From Streptomyces iranensis (lineage in GTDB: Bacteria > Actinomycetota > Actinomycetes > Streptomycetales > Streptomycetaceae), in NCBI RefSeq assembly GCF_017874715.1, contig NZ_JAGGLR010000005.1, positions 372,001-436,000 on the forward strand: a stretch of DNA of 64,000 bases. Reading direction: 5' to 3'. Made by a program: the position numbers and the translations under genes. The notes under the pieces are model-generated. The model worked only from the letters and a program-made list of their open reading frames with translations, had not been told where the DNA came from and made no database searches. Below, one piece after another: positions 1 through 9,349 of the stretch (positions within the stretch are counted from its first letter, which is position 1; every line of letters begins with the position of its first letter).

Positions 1-1
1 G

Positions 2-655
2 GAGCCGCGCAAGGAGTGGGAGCTGCGGATGGAGATCGCCGCGGCGCCGCGCGCGGGTGCGGTCGTGGCGACCCTGCGTGGCGCCGAGGTACGGCGCGGC
101 GACTTCCGCTTCGGCCCGGTCGACCTCCAGATCGACTGGGCCGACCGGGTCGCGGTCACCGGAGTGAACGGCTCCGGCAAGTCCACCCTGCTCGCCGCCC
201 TCCTCGGCCGCCTCCCACTGGACGCGGGTGCGGCGGCGCTCGGCCCCGGTGTGGTGGTCGGCGAGGTCGACCAGGCACGCGCGCTCTTCTTCGGCGGCGA
301 GTCGCTGCTGGAGGCCTTCGGCGCCGCGGTGCCGGAGCTGGCGCCCGCGGACGTACGGACGCTCCTGGCCAAGTTCGGCCTCAAGGCGGACCATGTGGTG
401 CGGTCAGCGGCCACGCTGTCCCCCGGGGAGCGGACCCGTTCGGCACTGGCGCTCCTCCAGGCGCGCGGGGTCAACCTGCTGGTTCTCGACGAGCCCACCA
501 ACCACCTGGACCTGGCGGCCATCGAGCAACTCGAGTCGGCACTGGCCTCCTACACCGGCACCCTGCTCCTGGTCACCCACGACCGCCGCATGCTCGACGC
601 GGTCCACACCACCCGCCGCCTCGCGGTCTCCGAAGGCCGCGTCATCGAGGCCTGA
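2..655 (+). CDS. ABC-F family ATPase, C-terminal part (5' end outside window)
   Basis: This is the second ATPase cassette of an ABC-F protein, a soluble duplicated ATPase family whose members act on the ribosome (translation factors or antibiotic-resistance proteins). The frame is open from base 2, so the first cassette lies outside the window. Visible motifs in order are Walker [10 protein letters not shown] (about nt 163-190), signature [13 protein letters not shown] (about 415-450), Walker [14 protein letters not shown] (about 475-515) and the H-switch LLVTHDRR (about 565-590). The EPTNHLD form of Walker B is typical of ABC-F. No membrane segment is visible. It converges on tex and shares a strong hairpin terminator with it. 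Whether it is a housekeeping or a resistance ABC-F cannot be told without the N-terminal half and linker. Confidence 0.9.
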   Translation, partial: EPRKEWELRMEIAAAPRAGAVVATLRGAEVRRGDFRFGPVDLQIDWADRVAVTGVNGSGKSTLLAALLGRLPLDAGAAALGPGVVVGEVDQARALFFGGESLLEAFGAAVPELAPADVRTLLAKFGLKADHVVRSAATLSPGERTRSALALLQARGVNLLVLDEPTNHLDLAAIEQLESALASYTGTLLLVTHDRRMLDAVHTTRRLAVSEGRVIEA

Positions 656-721
656 CCCGCCGACCCGGCCCCGCGCCCGCCGGGCCCGAGGGCCACAACA
701 CGCGGCATCCGCGGACCGGTT

Positions 722-776
722 GGCGCGCCCTGGCCGCGGTGCGAGCCCGGGGGCTCCACCGCGGCCAGGGCGCGCC
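722..776. terminator. Bidirectional hairpin terminator between abc-f and tex
   Basis: Two perfectly complementary 20-base arms (722-741 and 757-776) flank a loop that itself contains a 5-bp stem (743-747 with 752-756). The element sits between the two convergent stop codons at 655 and 789. There is no U-tract on either side, which is usual in Streptomyces. Confidence 0.85.
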
Positions 777-788
777 CAGCCCGGCGGG

Positions 789-3188
789 CTACCGCTTCTT
801 GGGGTCGAGCAGGCCCGCCCTCCGCAGGGCGTCGGCCATCGCGTCGTTCACCGGGGCCGCGTCGCGGCCGCCGCCACGCTGGCCACGGCTGCCGCCCTGG
901 CGCTGCTGGGGCGCGCCGCGACGGCCCCCGCCGCGCTGCCCGCGGCCGTCGTCGGAGCGGTTGCGGCCGTCGTCGGAGCGGTTGCGGTCGCGGCCGCCGC
1001 CGGACGGGGCGCCCGCCTCGTCGTCGAGCCGGAGCGTCAGCGAGATCCGCTTGCGCGGGATGTCGACGTCCAGGACCTTCACCCGCACGATGTCACCGGG
1101 CTTGACCACGTCCCGCGGGTCCTTGACGAACGTCTTGGACATCGCGGAGACATGCACCAGACCGTCCTGGTGCACACCGACGTCGACGAACGCGCCGAAC
1201 GCCGCGACATTGGTGACGACGCCCTCCAGGATCATCCCGGCCGACAGGTCGCCGATCTTCTCGACGCCCTCCTTGAAGGTCGCCGTCTTGAAGCCGGGAC
1301 GCGGGTCGCGGCCCGGCTTCTCCAGCTCCTTGAGGATGTCGGAGACGGTCGGCAGACCGAAGGCGTCGTCCACGAACTCGTTCGGCCGCAGGCCGCGCAG
1401 CACCGAGGTGTTGCCGATCAGGGTGGTCACGTCGCCGCCCGCCGTGGTGGCCATCCGCCGCACCACCGGATACGCCTCGGGGTGCACGCTCGACCCGTCC
1501 AGCGGGTCGTCGCCGCCGCGGATGCGCAGGAAGCCCGCGCACTGCTCATAGGCCTTGGGGCCGAGCCGGGCCACGTCCTTGAGCGCCTTACGGTTGCGGA
1601 ACGGGCCGTTGGTGTCGCGGTGCGAGACGATGTTCTCCGCGAGGCCGGTGCCGATGCCCGAGACCCGGCTGAGCAGTGGGGCGGAGGCCGTGTTGACGTC
1701 CACCCCGACACCGTTCACACAGTCCTCGACGACCGCGTCGAGCGAGCGGGAGAGCTTCACCTCGGACAGGTCGTGCTGGTACTGACCGACGCCGATCGAC
1801 TTCGGATCGATCTTCACCAGCTCGGCCAGCGGATCCTGCAGCCGCCGCGCGATGGAGACGGCGCCGCGCAGCGAGACATCGAGCTCCGGCAGCTCCTGCG
1901 AGGCGAAGGCGGAGGCCGAGTACACGGAGGCGCCGGCCTCCGAGACCATCACCTTGGTGAGCTTCAGCTCGGGGTGCTTGCCGCACAGGTCGCCCGCCAG
2001 CTTGTCGGTCTCGCGGGACGCCGTGCCGTTGCCGATCGCGATGAGCTCCACCTTGTGCTCACGCGCCAGCCGGGCCAGCTTGTCCAGGGCCTCGTCCCAC
2101 TGGTTGCGGGGGACGTGCGGGTAGATCGTGTCCGTGGCCGCCACCTTGCCGGTCGCGTCGACCACGGCCACCTTCACGCCCGTACGGAAGCCGGGGTCGA
2201 GGCCCATCGTGGCGCGCGTCCCGGCCGGGGCGGCGAGCAGCAGATCGCGGAGGTTGGCGGCGAAGACGCGGACGGCCTCGTCCTCGGCGGCCTGCCGCAG
2301 CCGCAGCCGCAGATCGATGCCGAGGTGGACCAGGACGCGGGTGCGCCAGGCCCAGCGCACCGTGTCGGCCAGCCACTTGTCGGCGGGGCGGCCGCGGTCC
2401 GCGATGCCGAAGCGGTGGGCGATGGAGCGCTCGTAGGAGGTGGGGCCGGTCTCCTCGGAGGGCCCCTCCGGCTCCAGTGCGAGGTCGAGGACCTCCTCCT
2501 TCTCACCGCGGAACATCGCCAGCACCCGGTGCGAGGGCAGCTCGGTGAACGGCTCGGCGAAGTCGAAGTAGTCGGCGAACTTGGCGCCCGCCTCCTCCTT
2601 GCCCTCGCGCACCTTGGTGGCCACCCGGCCGCGCTCCCACATGCGCTCACGCAGCTCGCCGATGAGGTCCGCATCCTCGCTGAACCGCTCGGTCAGGATG
2701 GCCCGCGCGCCCTCCAGCGCGGCGGCGGCGTCCGCGACGCCCTTCTCGGCGTCCACGAAGGCCGCCGCGGCGGCCGTGGGCTCCACGGCCGGGTCGCCCA
2801 GCAGCCCTTCGGCGAGCGGCTCGAGCCCGGCCTCGCGGGCGATCTGCGCCTTCGTGCGCCGCTTGGGCTTGTAGGGGAGGTAGATGTCCTCCAGCCGGGC
2901 CTTGGAGTCCGCGGCGAGGATCTGCGCCTCCAGGGCCTCGTCCAGCTTGCCCTGGGAGCGGATCGAGTCGAGGATCGCGCTGCGCCGCTCCTCCAGCTCC
3001 CGCAAATAGCGCAGCCGCTCCTCCAGGGAGCGCAGCTGCGCGTCGTCGAGCATCTCCGTCGCTTCCTTGCGGTAGCGCGCGATGAACGGCACGGTAGAGC
3101 CGCCGTCGAGCAGCTCGACGGCGGCTTTGACCTGCCGTTCCCGTACGCCGAGTTCCTCGGCGATCCTGCCTTCGATGGACGTCGTCAC
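789..3188 (-). CDS. tex: Tex-family RNA-binding transcription accessory protein
   Basis: Tex is a conserved cytoplasmic nucleic-acid-binding protein that acts on transcription. The N-terminal region carries the Tex helical core ([15 protein letters not shown] near residue 35), then a YqgF-like RNase-fold domain (about 320-440, [19 protein letters not shown]), helix-hairpin-helix segments ([15 protein letters not shown], about 505), and an S1 RNA-binding domain (about 635-710, [21 protein letters not shown]). It ends in a basic Arg/Gly/Asp-rich tail that contains a duplicated RNRSDDG. I prefer GTG 3188 because a GGAG lies 7 bases upstream; GTG 3194 would add two residues. Length of about 799 residues is normal for actinobacterial Tex. 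No missing motif was noticed. Confidence 0.93.
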   Translation of the reverse strand: MTTSIEGRIAEELGVRERQVKAAVELLDGGSTVPFIARYRKEATEMLDDAQLRSLEERLRYLRELEERRSAILDSIRSQGKLDEALEAQILAADSKARLEDIYLPYKPKRRTKAQIAREAGLEPLAEGLLGDPAVEPTAAAAAFVDAEKGVADAAAALEGARAILTERFSEDADLIGELRERMWERGRVATKVREGKEEAGAKFADYFDFAEPFTELPSHRVLAMFRGEKEEVLDLALEPEGPSEETGPTSYERSIAHRFGIADRGRPADKWLADTVRWAWRTRVLVHLGIDLRLRLRQAAEDEAVRVFAANLRDLLLAAPAGTRATMGLDPGFRTGVKVAVVDATGKVAATDTIYPHVPRNQWDEALDKLARLAREHKVELIAIGNGTASRETDKLAGDLCGKHPELKLTKVMVSEAGASVYSASAFASQELPELDVSLRGAVSIARRLQDPLAELVKIDPKSIGVGQYQHDLSEVKLSRSLDAVVEDCVNGVGVDVNTASAPLLSRVSGIGTGLAENIVSHRDTNGPFRNRKALKDVARLGPKAYEQCAGFLRIRGGDDPLDGSSVHPEAYPVVRRMATTAGGDVTTLIGNTSVLRGLRPNEFVDDAFGLPTVSDILKELEKPGRDPRPGFKTATFKEGVEKIGDLSAGMILEGVVTNVAAFGAFVDVGVHQDGLVHVSAMSKTFVKDPRDVVKPGDIVRVKVLDVDIPRKRISLTLRLDDEAGAPSGGGRDRNRSDDGRNRSDDGRGQRGGGRRGAPQQRQGGSRGQRGGGRDAAPVNDAMADALRRAGLLDPKKR
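942..983. repeat. Tandem 21-bp repeat inside tex
   Basis: Two perfect copies of a 21-base unit (942-962 and 963-983) encode consecutive RNRSDDG heptapeptides in the Tex C-terminal tail. Frame is kept, which suggests a simple expansion in a disordered RNA-binding tail. Confidence 0.85.
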
Positions 3189-3329
3189 GATCACGCTCCG
3201 CTTTCGGTCTGCACTGCTCCTGCATTGTGGCAGGTGGCACTGACGAAGCGGTCGCGGCCGACGCTTTCGGCGGGCCGGGGAGGCCCGGGTACGGGCCGGG
3301 CGGACACCGGTATCAGCCGGAAACGGTCA

Positions 3330-3470
3330 TCACACCCGCCTGCGGCGCGGTCCGCTCGCCGCGTCGGAGGCACCGCCGAAGAGGCGGGCAACAGCGCGGA
3401 AGGGAAGCGTCACCACGGTCGCGATGGCGGCACCGATGGCACGGAGCACGTCGGCGATGGCACGGAACAC
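3330..3470 (-). CDS. 46-residue LPFR-motif small protein
   Basis: A short basic protein: a hydrophobic amphipathic stretch IADVLRAIGAAIATVVTLPF, then RAVARLFGGASD and an Arg-rich end. I recognise the LPFRAVARLFGG signature from small conserved Streptomyces proteins often called LPFR-motif proteins (name from memory); function is unknown. The start is chosen at GTG 3470 because a perfect AGGAGG lies 6 bases upstream. An in-frame ATG at 3488 would place that ribosome site inside the coding sequence. The hydrophobic core is long enough for one membrane segment or a surface-lying helix. It stands alone between tex and the SCO6745-like gene. Confidence 0.7.
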   Translation of the reverse strand: MFRAIADVLRAIGAAIATVVTLPFRAVARLFGGASDAASGPRRRRV

Positions 3471-3683
3471 GGGATACCTCCTGTTCATCGGTGGCGGCTC
3501 GGCGGCGGCCGCCGGGCACCGTTCGCTACGCGGCGCACGGGCTGTTGCCGGCGTACGCGGCGCGCGGTGTGGGCGCCCGGTTGTCAGACGGCCGATCGCG
3601 CACAACAAGCGGGTATCCCGATGTGCCCCTGCCAAACTCGACCCACGGCGGAGCCGCTGATCGGCGCGCTGTGCCGGGCACGT

Positions 3684-3722
3684 GTCCGGGGCCGAGCCTC
3701 GCCGGGAGGCTCGGCCCCGGAC
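3684..3722 (-). terminator. Hairpin terminator downstream of SCO6745-like gene
   Basis: A perfect 16-bp stem (3684-3699 with 3707-3722) with a 7-base loop lies just beyond the minus-strand stop at 3745. It is very GC-rich and has no clear U-run. Confidence 0.75.
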
Positions 3723-3744
3723 GGGCGGCCCAAGGAGCCGTCCG

Positions 3745-4608
3745 TCAGCTCTTGCCGCGGAGGTCGGCCGGGAAGGCGCCGTTTTCGCGGGCGGTTGTGG
3801 AGAAGGCGGTGGCGAGCTCGGTGAGCCGGGACACGCCCTCGGCGCCCAGGTGCTCGTACGGCGCCGCGTCCAGGCGGTCGGTCTCGGCCTCCAGGTCCCG
3901 GCGCAGCCGCTCACCGGCCTCCGTCAGCTCGTTGTCGGCGGTGAGCAGGCCGCGGTCGCGCAGCCGCCGGCGGCCCGCCTCCCACTCCTCGGCGCTGTAG
4001 CCGCGCGTGCGCAGGATCCACTTGGTGGACATGCCCTGACCCGTCGCGGTGTGGGAGGCCAGCGCCTCGACCGCGTCCAGCCCGGCGCCGACCAGGGTCA
4101 TCAGATGGGCGTCGCCGCGGTGTTCGCGCAGCAGCGTGGCGGCGTGCCACAGCGCCAGGTGCGGGGCGTCCGGGACGGGCAGCTCGGCGTGGGCGGCGTA
4201 CAGCGGGCGCGCCAGGCGCGAGCAGGCCTCCGTGGCGCGCAGGGCCAGCTCCGCGGCCTCGGCCAGCTCCTTGGAGGCGATGACCTCCTCGCCCAGCACC
4301 CGCCGCAGCACCGAGTCGGCGGCCCGCAGCCGGGCCTCCAGGGCGACCTCGGGGGAGACCACGTCCCACGCGGCCGGAATGTGGCGGGCGACCAGGTCGT
4401 GGCTGAAGTTGAAGAAGGTCGCGGTGACGGTGCCCGCGCACACGCGTCCCAGGGGCGCCGCGCGGCCGACGAAGTACGCGGCCGCGCCGTCCTTCAGCCC
4501 CAGCTCGGCGAGTTCCTCGCCGAAGTCGGGGGCGAAGTAGATGGCGGAGTGGAGCGGGTTGACGACGCTGTAACAGCGACGGGCGGCAAGCTCGGGGAGA
4601 GTGGTCAT
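3745..4608 (-). CDS. SCO6745-family protein
   Basis: A 287-residue protein matching, by recognition, the conserved actinobacterial SCO6745 family of unknown function. Visible features are an N-terminal segment RRCYSVVNPLHSAIYFAPDF, a central mostly alpha-helical region, and a C-terminal winged-helix-like segment (STKWILRTRGYSAEEWEAG...LRDRGLLT, about 195-235). That segment suggests a MarR-like DNA- or ligand-binding fold. There is no signal peptide or membrane segment. ATG 4608 is used; an upstream GTG at 4617 is possible, and neither has a clear ribosome site, so the message may be leaderless. A hairpin terminator follows the gene. I would not assign a function beyond this. Confidence 0.8.
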   Translation of the reverse strand: MTTLPELAARRCYSVVNPLHSAIYFAPDFGEELAELGLKDGAAAYFVGRAAPLGRVCAGTVTATFFNFSHDLVARHIPAAWDVVSPEVALEARLRAADSVLRRVLGEEVIASKELAEAAELALRATEACSRLARPLYAAHAELPVPDAPHLALWHAATLLREHRGDAHLMTLVGAGLDAVEALASHTATGQGMSTKWILRTRGYSAEEWEAGRRRLRDRGLLTADNELTEAGERLRRDLEAETDRLDAAPYEHLGAEGVSRLTELATAFSTTARENGAFPADLRGKS

Positions 4609-4696
4609 GGACCGCACGTTACCGACAGGTAGGCACCCCCGGTAGCCCGGGTCTCACCAGTCCTCATCGGTCCCGCCGGATCCGGCCACTCGCTGA

Positions 4697-4779
4697 CCGC
4701 CGTGACGCCCTTACGGATCCCATCGGCCCGGCCGGTCCGGCCCGCGCCCCGGCCGCCGTGACGCCCTTACGGATCCCAT
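4697..4779. repeat. Direct repeat, two 27-bp copies 56 bp apart
   Basis: An identical 27-base sequence occurs at 4697-4723 and 4753-4779 in the short space between the SCO6745-like gene and the crotonase gene. The core includes CGCCCTTACGGATCCCAT. It does not resemble a known operator and may be a recent duplication. Confidence 0.8.
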
Positions 4780-4813
4780 GGACCCCGCCCGATCCGGCCG
4801 CGTCCCGCCGTGG

Positions 4814-5572
4814 TCAGCCGGCCGGTGGGGTCCAGCGGAACCGCGGCGGGCGGCGCTCGAAGAAGGCCGCGATGCCCTCGGCGGTCTCCTCGCTGTCCCC
4901 CGCCTGCTCCTGCCAGTACGCGACCCTGTCCGGCTCGACGGGCCCGGCCGCGAACTCCTTGACCGCGGCCTGGGTGAGCTGCGACCGGGAGACCAGCACC
5001 CGCGTGAACTCCGCCACCCGCTTGTCGAGGCCGCCCGCCGGCAGCACCTCGTCCACCAGACCGGTGCGCAGCGCCCGCTCGGTGTCGATCAGCTCGCCCG
5101 AGAACAGCAGGAACTTGGCGGTGGCCGGTCCCACCAGCTCGACCAGCCGGCGGGTCGAGCTCGGGGCGTAGACGATTCCCAGCTTGGCCGGGGTGATCCC
5201 GAACTGGGCGCCCTCCTCGGTGAACCGCAGATCGCACGCGGCCGCGAGCTGGCAGCCGCCGCCCACGCAGTAGCCGCGCACCGCGGCCAGGGTCGGCTTG
5301 GGGAAGGCGGCCAGCGCCTCCTCGGCGGGCAGCGCGACCCCGGCGGTCTCCTCGTACGTGGCGCTCAGCGAGCCGATGTCGGCGCCCGCGCAGAAGGTGT
5401 CTCCGTCGCCGGTGAGCACCAGTGCCTGTACGGCGGGATCGGCGGCGAGCCGGGCCAGCAGTGGGGGCAGCGCCCGCCACATCCCGGGGGTCATCGCGTT
5501 GCGCTTGGCGGGGTGGCGGATGACGACGGTCGCTATGCCGTCCGCGACCTCGTGCTCCAGAGAGGGCTCCAT
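4814..5572 (-). CDS. Enoyl-CoA hydratase/isomerase family protein (crotonase)
   Basis: A 252-residue single-domain crotonase expected to act on acyl-CoA thioesters in the cytoplasm. Both oxyanion-hole segments are visible: FCAGADIGSLS (about residue 63) and RGYCVGGGCQLAAACDLRF (about 100), followed by FGITPAKLGI and the usual helical C-terminus. The start at ATG 5572 (MEPSLEHEV) fits the family N-terminus; the frame stays open upstream but that stretch has non-coding composition. The exact substrate cannot be read from sequence. It is divergent from the ATPase gene at 5846 and shows no operon partner that would define a pathway. Confidence 0.85.
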   Translation of the reverse strand: MEPSLEHEVADGIATVVIRHPAKRNAMTPGMWRALPPLLARLAADPAVQALVLTGDGDTFCAGADIGSLSATYEETAGVALPAEEALAAFPKPTLAAVRGYCVGGGCQLAAACDLRFTEEGAQFGITPAKLGIVYAPSSTRRLVELVGPATAKFLLFSGELIDTERALRTGLVDEVLPAGGLDKRVAEFTRVLVSRSQLTQAAVKEFAAGPVEPDRVAYWQEQAGDSEETAEGIAAFFERRPPRFRWTPPAG

Positions 5573-5845
5573 GTGGCGGATCGTATCCGGGCCGCTCAGA
5601 TCCGGGCCGGGCCCGGCTGGGGCCCGGCCGTACAAGCCGGTCACGGCTGAGGCAAGGCTCGGAATCCACAGAGTCAATGCACGGAATCCAAGCGAGCAGG
5701 AACAGTCGAGCGCGTGACCGTGGCATACGCCAACGATCAAAGACGCTCGATAAGCGTCAAGTTGTGCGTAGTCCTTCGGTCAGTACCAGAGCTTCCCAAC
5801 ACTCGATACGAGTGGTCGGGCCGCGGCGAGGGGTTGGTATCGCAC

Positions 5846-6352
5846 ATGGAGATCGTCGGGAGAGTCCCCTCCGAAACGGGACACGCCCCGCCCGCGCCCC
5901 CGCCCCCGGTCGGCTACGAGGGGACCTGGCGGTTCACTGCACCGGCCCTGGACTCCTCCGTGCCACAGGCCCGGCACGCCGTGCGCGAGCTGCTGGCCCA
6001 TCAGCGGGTCCCGGTGAACGGCGAACTGATGGAGAGTCTGCTCCTGATCGTCTCCGAGCTGGTCACCAACGCGGTGCGGCACGCCGCGCTGCTCTCCCCC
6101 GAGATCGCCGTCGAGGTCTCCCTGAGCCGGGACTGGGTCCGGATCGCCGTCGAGGACAACCACCCCTACCGGCCCGTCGCGCTGGTGGCGGACCAGGGCG
6201 GGACCGGTGGGCGGGGACTGCTGCTGGTGACGGCGATCACGGAGGAGGCGGGCGGGGTCTACGACGTGGACCACACGGCGAGCGGCGGCAAGGTGGTCTG
6301 GGCCGCCCTTCCGCTGCCCGGCGCCGCTACCAGCCGGCCGCCGTCCCGGTGA
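5846..6352 (+). CDS. Anti-sigma-factor-type ATP-binding protein (HATPase_c)
   Basis: A small GHKL ATPase of the RsbW/SpoIIAB type abundant in Streptomyces, which usually regulates sigma or anti-anti-sigma factors by serine phosphorylation or direct binding. The N-box is ELVTNAVRHAA (about residue 70), the G1 region VEDNHPYRP (about 108) and the G2 region GGTGGRGLLLVTAI (about 128). ATG 5846 is chosen although the frame opens at GTG 5714: the 5714-5845 stretch uses many codons rare in this genome (CAA, AGA, ATA, TTA/TTG, GTA), so it looks non-coding. The 3' end overlaps convergent idi by 26 bases. No cognate sigma factor is adjacent. Confidence 0.82.
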   Translation: MEIVGRVPSETGHAPPAPPPPVGYEGTWRFTAPALDSSVPQARHAVRELLAHQRVPVNGELMESLLLIVSELVTNAVRHAALLSPEIAVEVSLSRDWVRIAVEDNHPYRPVALVADQGGTGGRGLLLVTAITEEAGGVYDVDHTASGGKVVWAALPLPGAATSRPPSR

Positions 6353-6938
6353 GCTCACGGACCGCCGGGCGGGCCGCGTCCAGCACGGTCATGAACCACG
6401 CCGAGAACGGCCCCTCGGCACGCAGCTTCTCCAGCTCGTCGGGGGTGACGAAGGCGATCTCGCCGATCTCCTCGGGGTCCGGGCGCGGGGTCGCCCGCAC
6501 CAGCCCCGCGAAGAGGTGGTTGTACTCCTGCTCCACCAGGCCCGAGGCCGGGTCCGGGTGGTTGTAGCGGACCGTGCCCGCCTCCCGCAGCAGCGCGGGC
6601 GCCACGCCCAGTTCCTCGGCGGTGCGCCGGGCGGCAGCCACGAACGGCGGCTCACCGGGGTAGGGGTGGCCGCAGCAGGTGTTGGACCAGACCCCGGGGG
6701 AGTGGTACTTGCCCAGCGCGCGGCGCTGGAGCAGCAGCCGCCCCTCGTCGTCGAAGAGGAAGACGGAGAACGCCCGGTGCAGCCGTCCGGGCGCGAGATG
6801 AGCGGAGAGCTTCTCCGCGGTGCCGATCGTCGTACCGTCCTCGTCGACCAGCTCGAGCATGATCCGTTCTGCGGAACCGCTCGGCGCGGCGGTCTCGGCG
6901 GTCTCGGCGGAGCCGCCGTTGGCAGGTGTGATCGGCAT
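6327..6938 (-). CDS. idi: Isopentenyl-diphosphate delta-isomerase, type I
   Basis: Interconverts isopentenyl and dimethylallyl diphosphate, balancing precursors for prenyl diphosphate synthesis. The Nudix-like fold is clear: the catalytic Cys in WSNTCCGHPYPGE, the metal/catalytic glutamates in LVEQEYNHLFAG, and HRAFSVFLFDDEGRLLLQRR. The first 25 residues are a low-complexity extension. ATG 6938 is chosen because GAGG sits 6 bases upstream; ATG 6944 is an alternative. It lies about 30 kb from the hopanoid operon whose precursors it would help supply. The MEP pathway gives both isomers, so idi is ancillary here. Confidence 0.92.
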   Translation of the reverse strand: MPITPANGGSAETAETAAPSGSAERIMLELVDEDGTTIGTAEKLSAHLAPGRLHRAFSVFLFDDEGRLLLQRRALGKYHSPGVWSNTCCGHPYPGEPPFVAAARRTAEELGVAPALLREAGTVRYNHPDPASGLVEQEYNHLFAGLVRATPRPDPEEIGEIAFVTPDELEKLRAEGPFSAWFMTVLDAARPAVRELTGTAAGW

Positions 6939-7002
6939 GACCATCCTCAAAGTTCCGACTCGTGAACGTCCAAGTCTGCCGCACATGTGCCCCTCGTCTG
7001 TG

Positions 7003-7926
7003 TCAGTGGCACAGCTTGACTTCGTGATCAGCATGCCCCCCCGGTTCCAGCTGGAACGTGCAGTGCCCGACGTCGAAGTGCTCCCCGAGACATCCCTGGA
7101 GGGCGTGCAGCATCCGCTCGTGGCCCATCGCGTCCAGGGCCCCCGGAGCGACCACCACATGCGCGGAGAGCACCGGCATTCCCGAGGTGATGGTCCAGAC
7201 GTGGAGGTCGTGCAGCCCCTCGACCCCGGGCAGGCCGAGGATGTGGGCGCGTACGGCCGCCATGTCGACATTCCGCGGCGCCGCCTCCAGCAGCACGTTC
7301 AGCGTCTCGCGCAGCAGCTTGTACGTCCGCGGGACGATCATGAGGCCGATCACCAGGGAGGCGATGGGGTCGGCCGTCTGCCAGCCGGTCGCGAGGATGA
7401 TCCCGGCGGAGACCAGTACCGCGACCGAGCCCAGCGCGTCCGCGGCGACCTCCAGGAACGCGCCCCGGACGTTCAGGCTGGTGCGCTGGCCGCCCCGGAG
7501 CAGGGCCAGCGACACCAGGTTCGCCGCCAGGCCGACGGCGCCGAAGACGACGGTCAGCCCGCCCTCGGTGGCGGTCGGGGTGAGGAACCGCAGCACCGCC
7601 TCATAGAGGATGTAGCCGCCGACGCCGAACAGCAGCAGACAGTTGGCCAGGGCCGCCAGGATCTCGGCACGGGCGTAGCCGTAGGTCCGGTGCGGGCTCG
7701 GGGGACGGCCCGCGAAGTGGATCGCCAGCAGCGCCATCGCGAGCCCGAGCGCGTCCGTCGCCATATGGCCGGCGTCCGCGAGCAGGGCGAGCGAGCCGGC
7801 CAGCAGACCGCCGATGATCTCCACGGCCATCACTGTGAGGGTGATGGCCAGGGCGATCCGCAGCCGCCACCGGTGGGCGGCGCCCGCGGTGGGCCGGCCG
7901 CGGGCGTGGTCATGACCTGCGCCCAT
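7003..7926 (-). CDS. Cation diffusion facilitator family transporter (CzcD/ZitB-like)
   Basis: A membrane antiporter exporting Zn2+ or a related divalent metal in exchange for protons. Six hydrophobic segments span about residues 20-200. The site-A metal ligands appear as LLADAGHMATDALGL (TM2) and LEVAADALGSVAVL (TM5), matching the HxxxD/HxxxD pattern with Ala-Ala-Asp in the second half. A soluble C-terminal domain follows (about 210-300, VEGLHDLHVWTITSG), typical of CDF dimerisation, and the protein ends with extra His residues. The start at ATG 7926 has AGGAGG 11 bases upstream. No metal-responsive repressor lies next to it. Confidence 0.9.
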   Translation of the reverse strand: MGAGHDHARGRPTAGAAHRWRLRIALAITLTVMAVEIIGGLLAGSLALLADAGHMATDALGLAMALLAIHFAGRPPSPHRTYGYARAEILAALANCLLLFGVGGYILYEAVLRFLTPTATEGGLTVVFGAVGLAANLVSLALLRGGQRTSLNVRGAFLEVAADALGSVAVLVSAGIILATGWQTADPIASLVIGLMIVPRTYKLLRETLNVLLEAAPRNVDMAAVRAHILGLPGVEGLHDLHVWTITSGMPVLSAHVVVAPGALDAMGHERMLHALQGCLGEHFDVGHCTFQLEPGGHADHEVKLCH

Positions 7927-8093
7927 GTGCGTAGGGGCCTCCTCCCGGCGCCGCGGTCCCTTGGCTCACCAGTGAACTACGGCGCCGGGGCGGGGCCGGG
8001 TCAGCCGCGCCGATGCCCGGCGGGCGGTGCGCGGCGGGCGGTGCGCCGTGCCCGGTCGGCGGCGCCGGTGTCCCGTGAGGCCGGTGGCCCCGG

Positions 8094-9080
8094 TCAGCCG
8101 CGCCGGGCCCCGGGGTGGTGCAGGCACCAGCCCTCCCACGCCGACTCCACCATCGCCCGCACATCGTGCCGGGCGCTCCAGCCCAGCTCCTTGGCGATCA
8201 GTTCGGTGGATCCGACGACCCGGGCCGGATCGCCCGCCCGGCGCGGTCCCACCACGGGGGCGAGCTCCGGGCGGCCGGTGATCTCGCCGATCAGATCGGA
8301 CATCTCCCGTACCGAAACGCCCCGGCCGGTGCCGATGTTCACCGTGAGATCGCCCGGCTCCGGCTGCGCGGCCAGCCGACGGGCCACGGCCAGATGGGCG
8401 GAGGCCAGATCCTCGACATGGATGTAGTCGCGGACACAGGTGCCGTCGGGGGTGTCGTAGTCATCACCGAAGATCCGCGGCGGCTCTCCGTCGGTGATCC
8501 GCTCGAACATCATCGGGATGACGTTGAAGACTCCGGTGTCGGCCAGCTCGGGGCGCGTGGCACCCGCCACATTGAAGTAGCGCAGACAGGCCGTGGAGAG
8601 GGAGTGGGCCACGCCCGCCGCCCTGACCAGCCATTCTCCGGCCAGTTTGGTCTCTCCGTACGGATTGATCGGCAGGCACGGGGTGTCCTCGGTGACGAGT
8701 TCCACATCGGGCGTGCCGTAGACGGCGGCGGAGGAGGAGAAGAGGAAGCGGCTGACACCGGCCGCGACCGCCGCCTCCAGCAGCACCGTGAGCCCGTGCA
8801 CATTCTCGCGGTAGTAGCGGAGTGGCTGCTCCACGGACTCCCCGACCTGCTTCTTCGCCGCGAGATGCACCACACCGGTGACCTCCAGCTCGGCGAACGT
8901 GCGGTCCAGCAGCTCACGGTCCAGGGTGGAGCCGCACACCAGCGGCACGTCCTCGGGCAGCCGCGCCCGGACGCCGCTGGTCAGATCGTCGAGCACGGCC
9001 ACGGACTCGCCCGCCTCGGCCATGGCCCGCACGACATGCGACCCGATATATCCGGCACCACCTGTGATCAGCCATGTCAT
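8094..9080 (-). CDS. galE: UDP-glucose 4-epimerase family protein
   Basis: An extended SDR enzyme of 328 residues that interconverts UDP-glucose and UDP-galactose (or the N-acetyl forms). The NAD-binding glycine motif TGGAGYIGSHV is at the N-terminus, followed by the catalytic Ser region FSSSAAVYG and the Tyr-Lys pair in NPYGETKLAGE. CVRDYIHVEDLASAH is a GalE hallmark. ATG 9080 directly precedes the beta-strand of the Rossmann fold; an upstream in-frame ATG 9098 is possible. It is divergent from the glycopolymer operon at 9350 and could supply activated sugar to it. That link is inference from position only. Confidence 0.92.
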   Translation of the reverse strand: MTWLITGGAGYIGSHVVRAMAEAGESVAVLDDLTSGVRARLPEDVPLVCGSTLDRELLDRTFAELEVTGVVHLAAKKQVGESVEQPLRYYRENVHGLTVLLEAAVAAGVSRFLFSSSAAVYGTPDVELVTEDTPCLPINPYGETKLAGEWLVRAAGVAHSLSTACLRYFNVAGATRPELADTGVFNVIPMMFERITDGEPPRIFGDDYDTPDGTCVRDYIHVEDLASAHLAVARRLAAQPEPGDLTVNIGTGRGVSVREMSDLIGEITGRPELAPVVGPRRAGDPARVVGSTELIAKELGWSARHDVRAMVESAWEGWCLHHPGARRG

Positions 9081-9349
9081 GCCCCGCACCCTATCCATGG
9101 CGGGGCGATCGCCGTTTGTGGAGGACAGCCGCCATCCACCATGATGATCGGCGGCGCGCGGAAGTGGTCGTTCCCCCGATCGTGTGGTGAATGTGCGGTG
9201 AACGGCGGCTTCCGTCGATCCGATAGCCTCTGCCGGACGTGGCGCCAGCCCCACGGGGCCAGGGCGTGCGATGCCCATGGCCCGGAGGGCCCCAGGCCAG
9301 TGCCATCAGCGGCGCGGCCACCATGTCAGCTGCCAAGGAGTGAGTTCGT

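Noticed and set aside
228..3824. 1198-residue plus-strand frame across the tex region
   Set aside because: A shadow of tex on the minus strand; the Arg/Ala-rich composition has no recognisable domain.
5714..5845. Longer N-terminus for the ATPase at 5846
   Set aside because: The extra 44 codons include many codons rare in this genome (CAA, AGA, ATA, TTG, GTA, CTT) and no ribosome site, so the stretch reads as leader DNA.
6939..7271. N-terminal extension of idi into the cation-efflux gene
   Set aside because: It is antisense-frame reading of the CDF gene on the same strand. The conserved Idi protein starts near 6938 with GAGG upstream.
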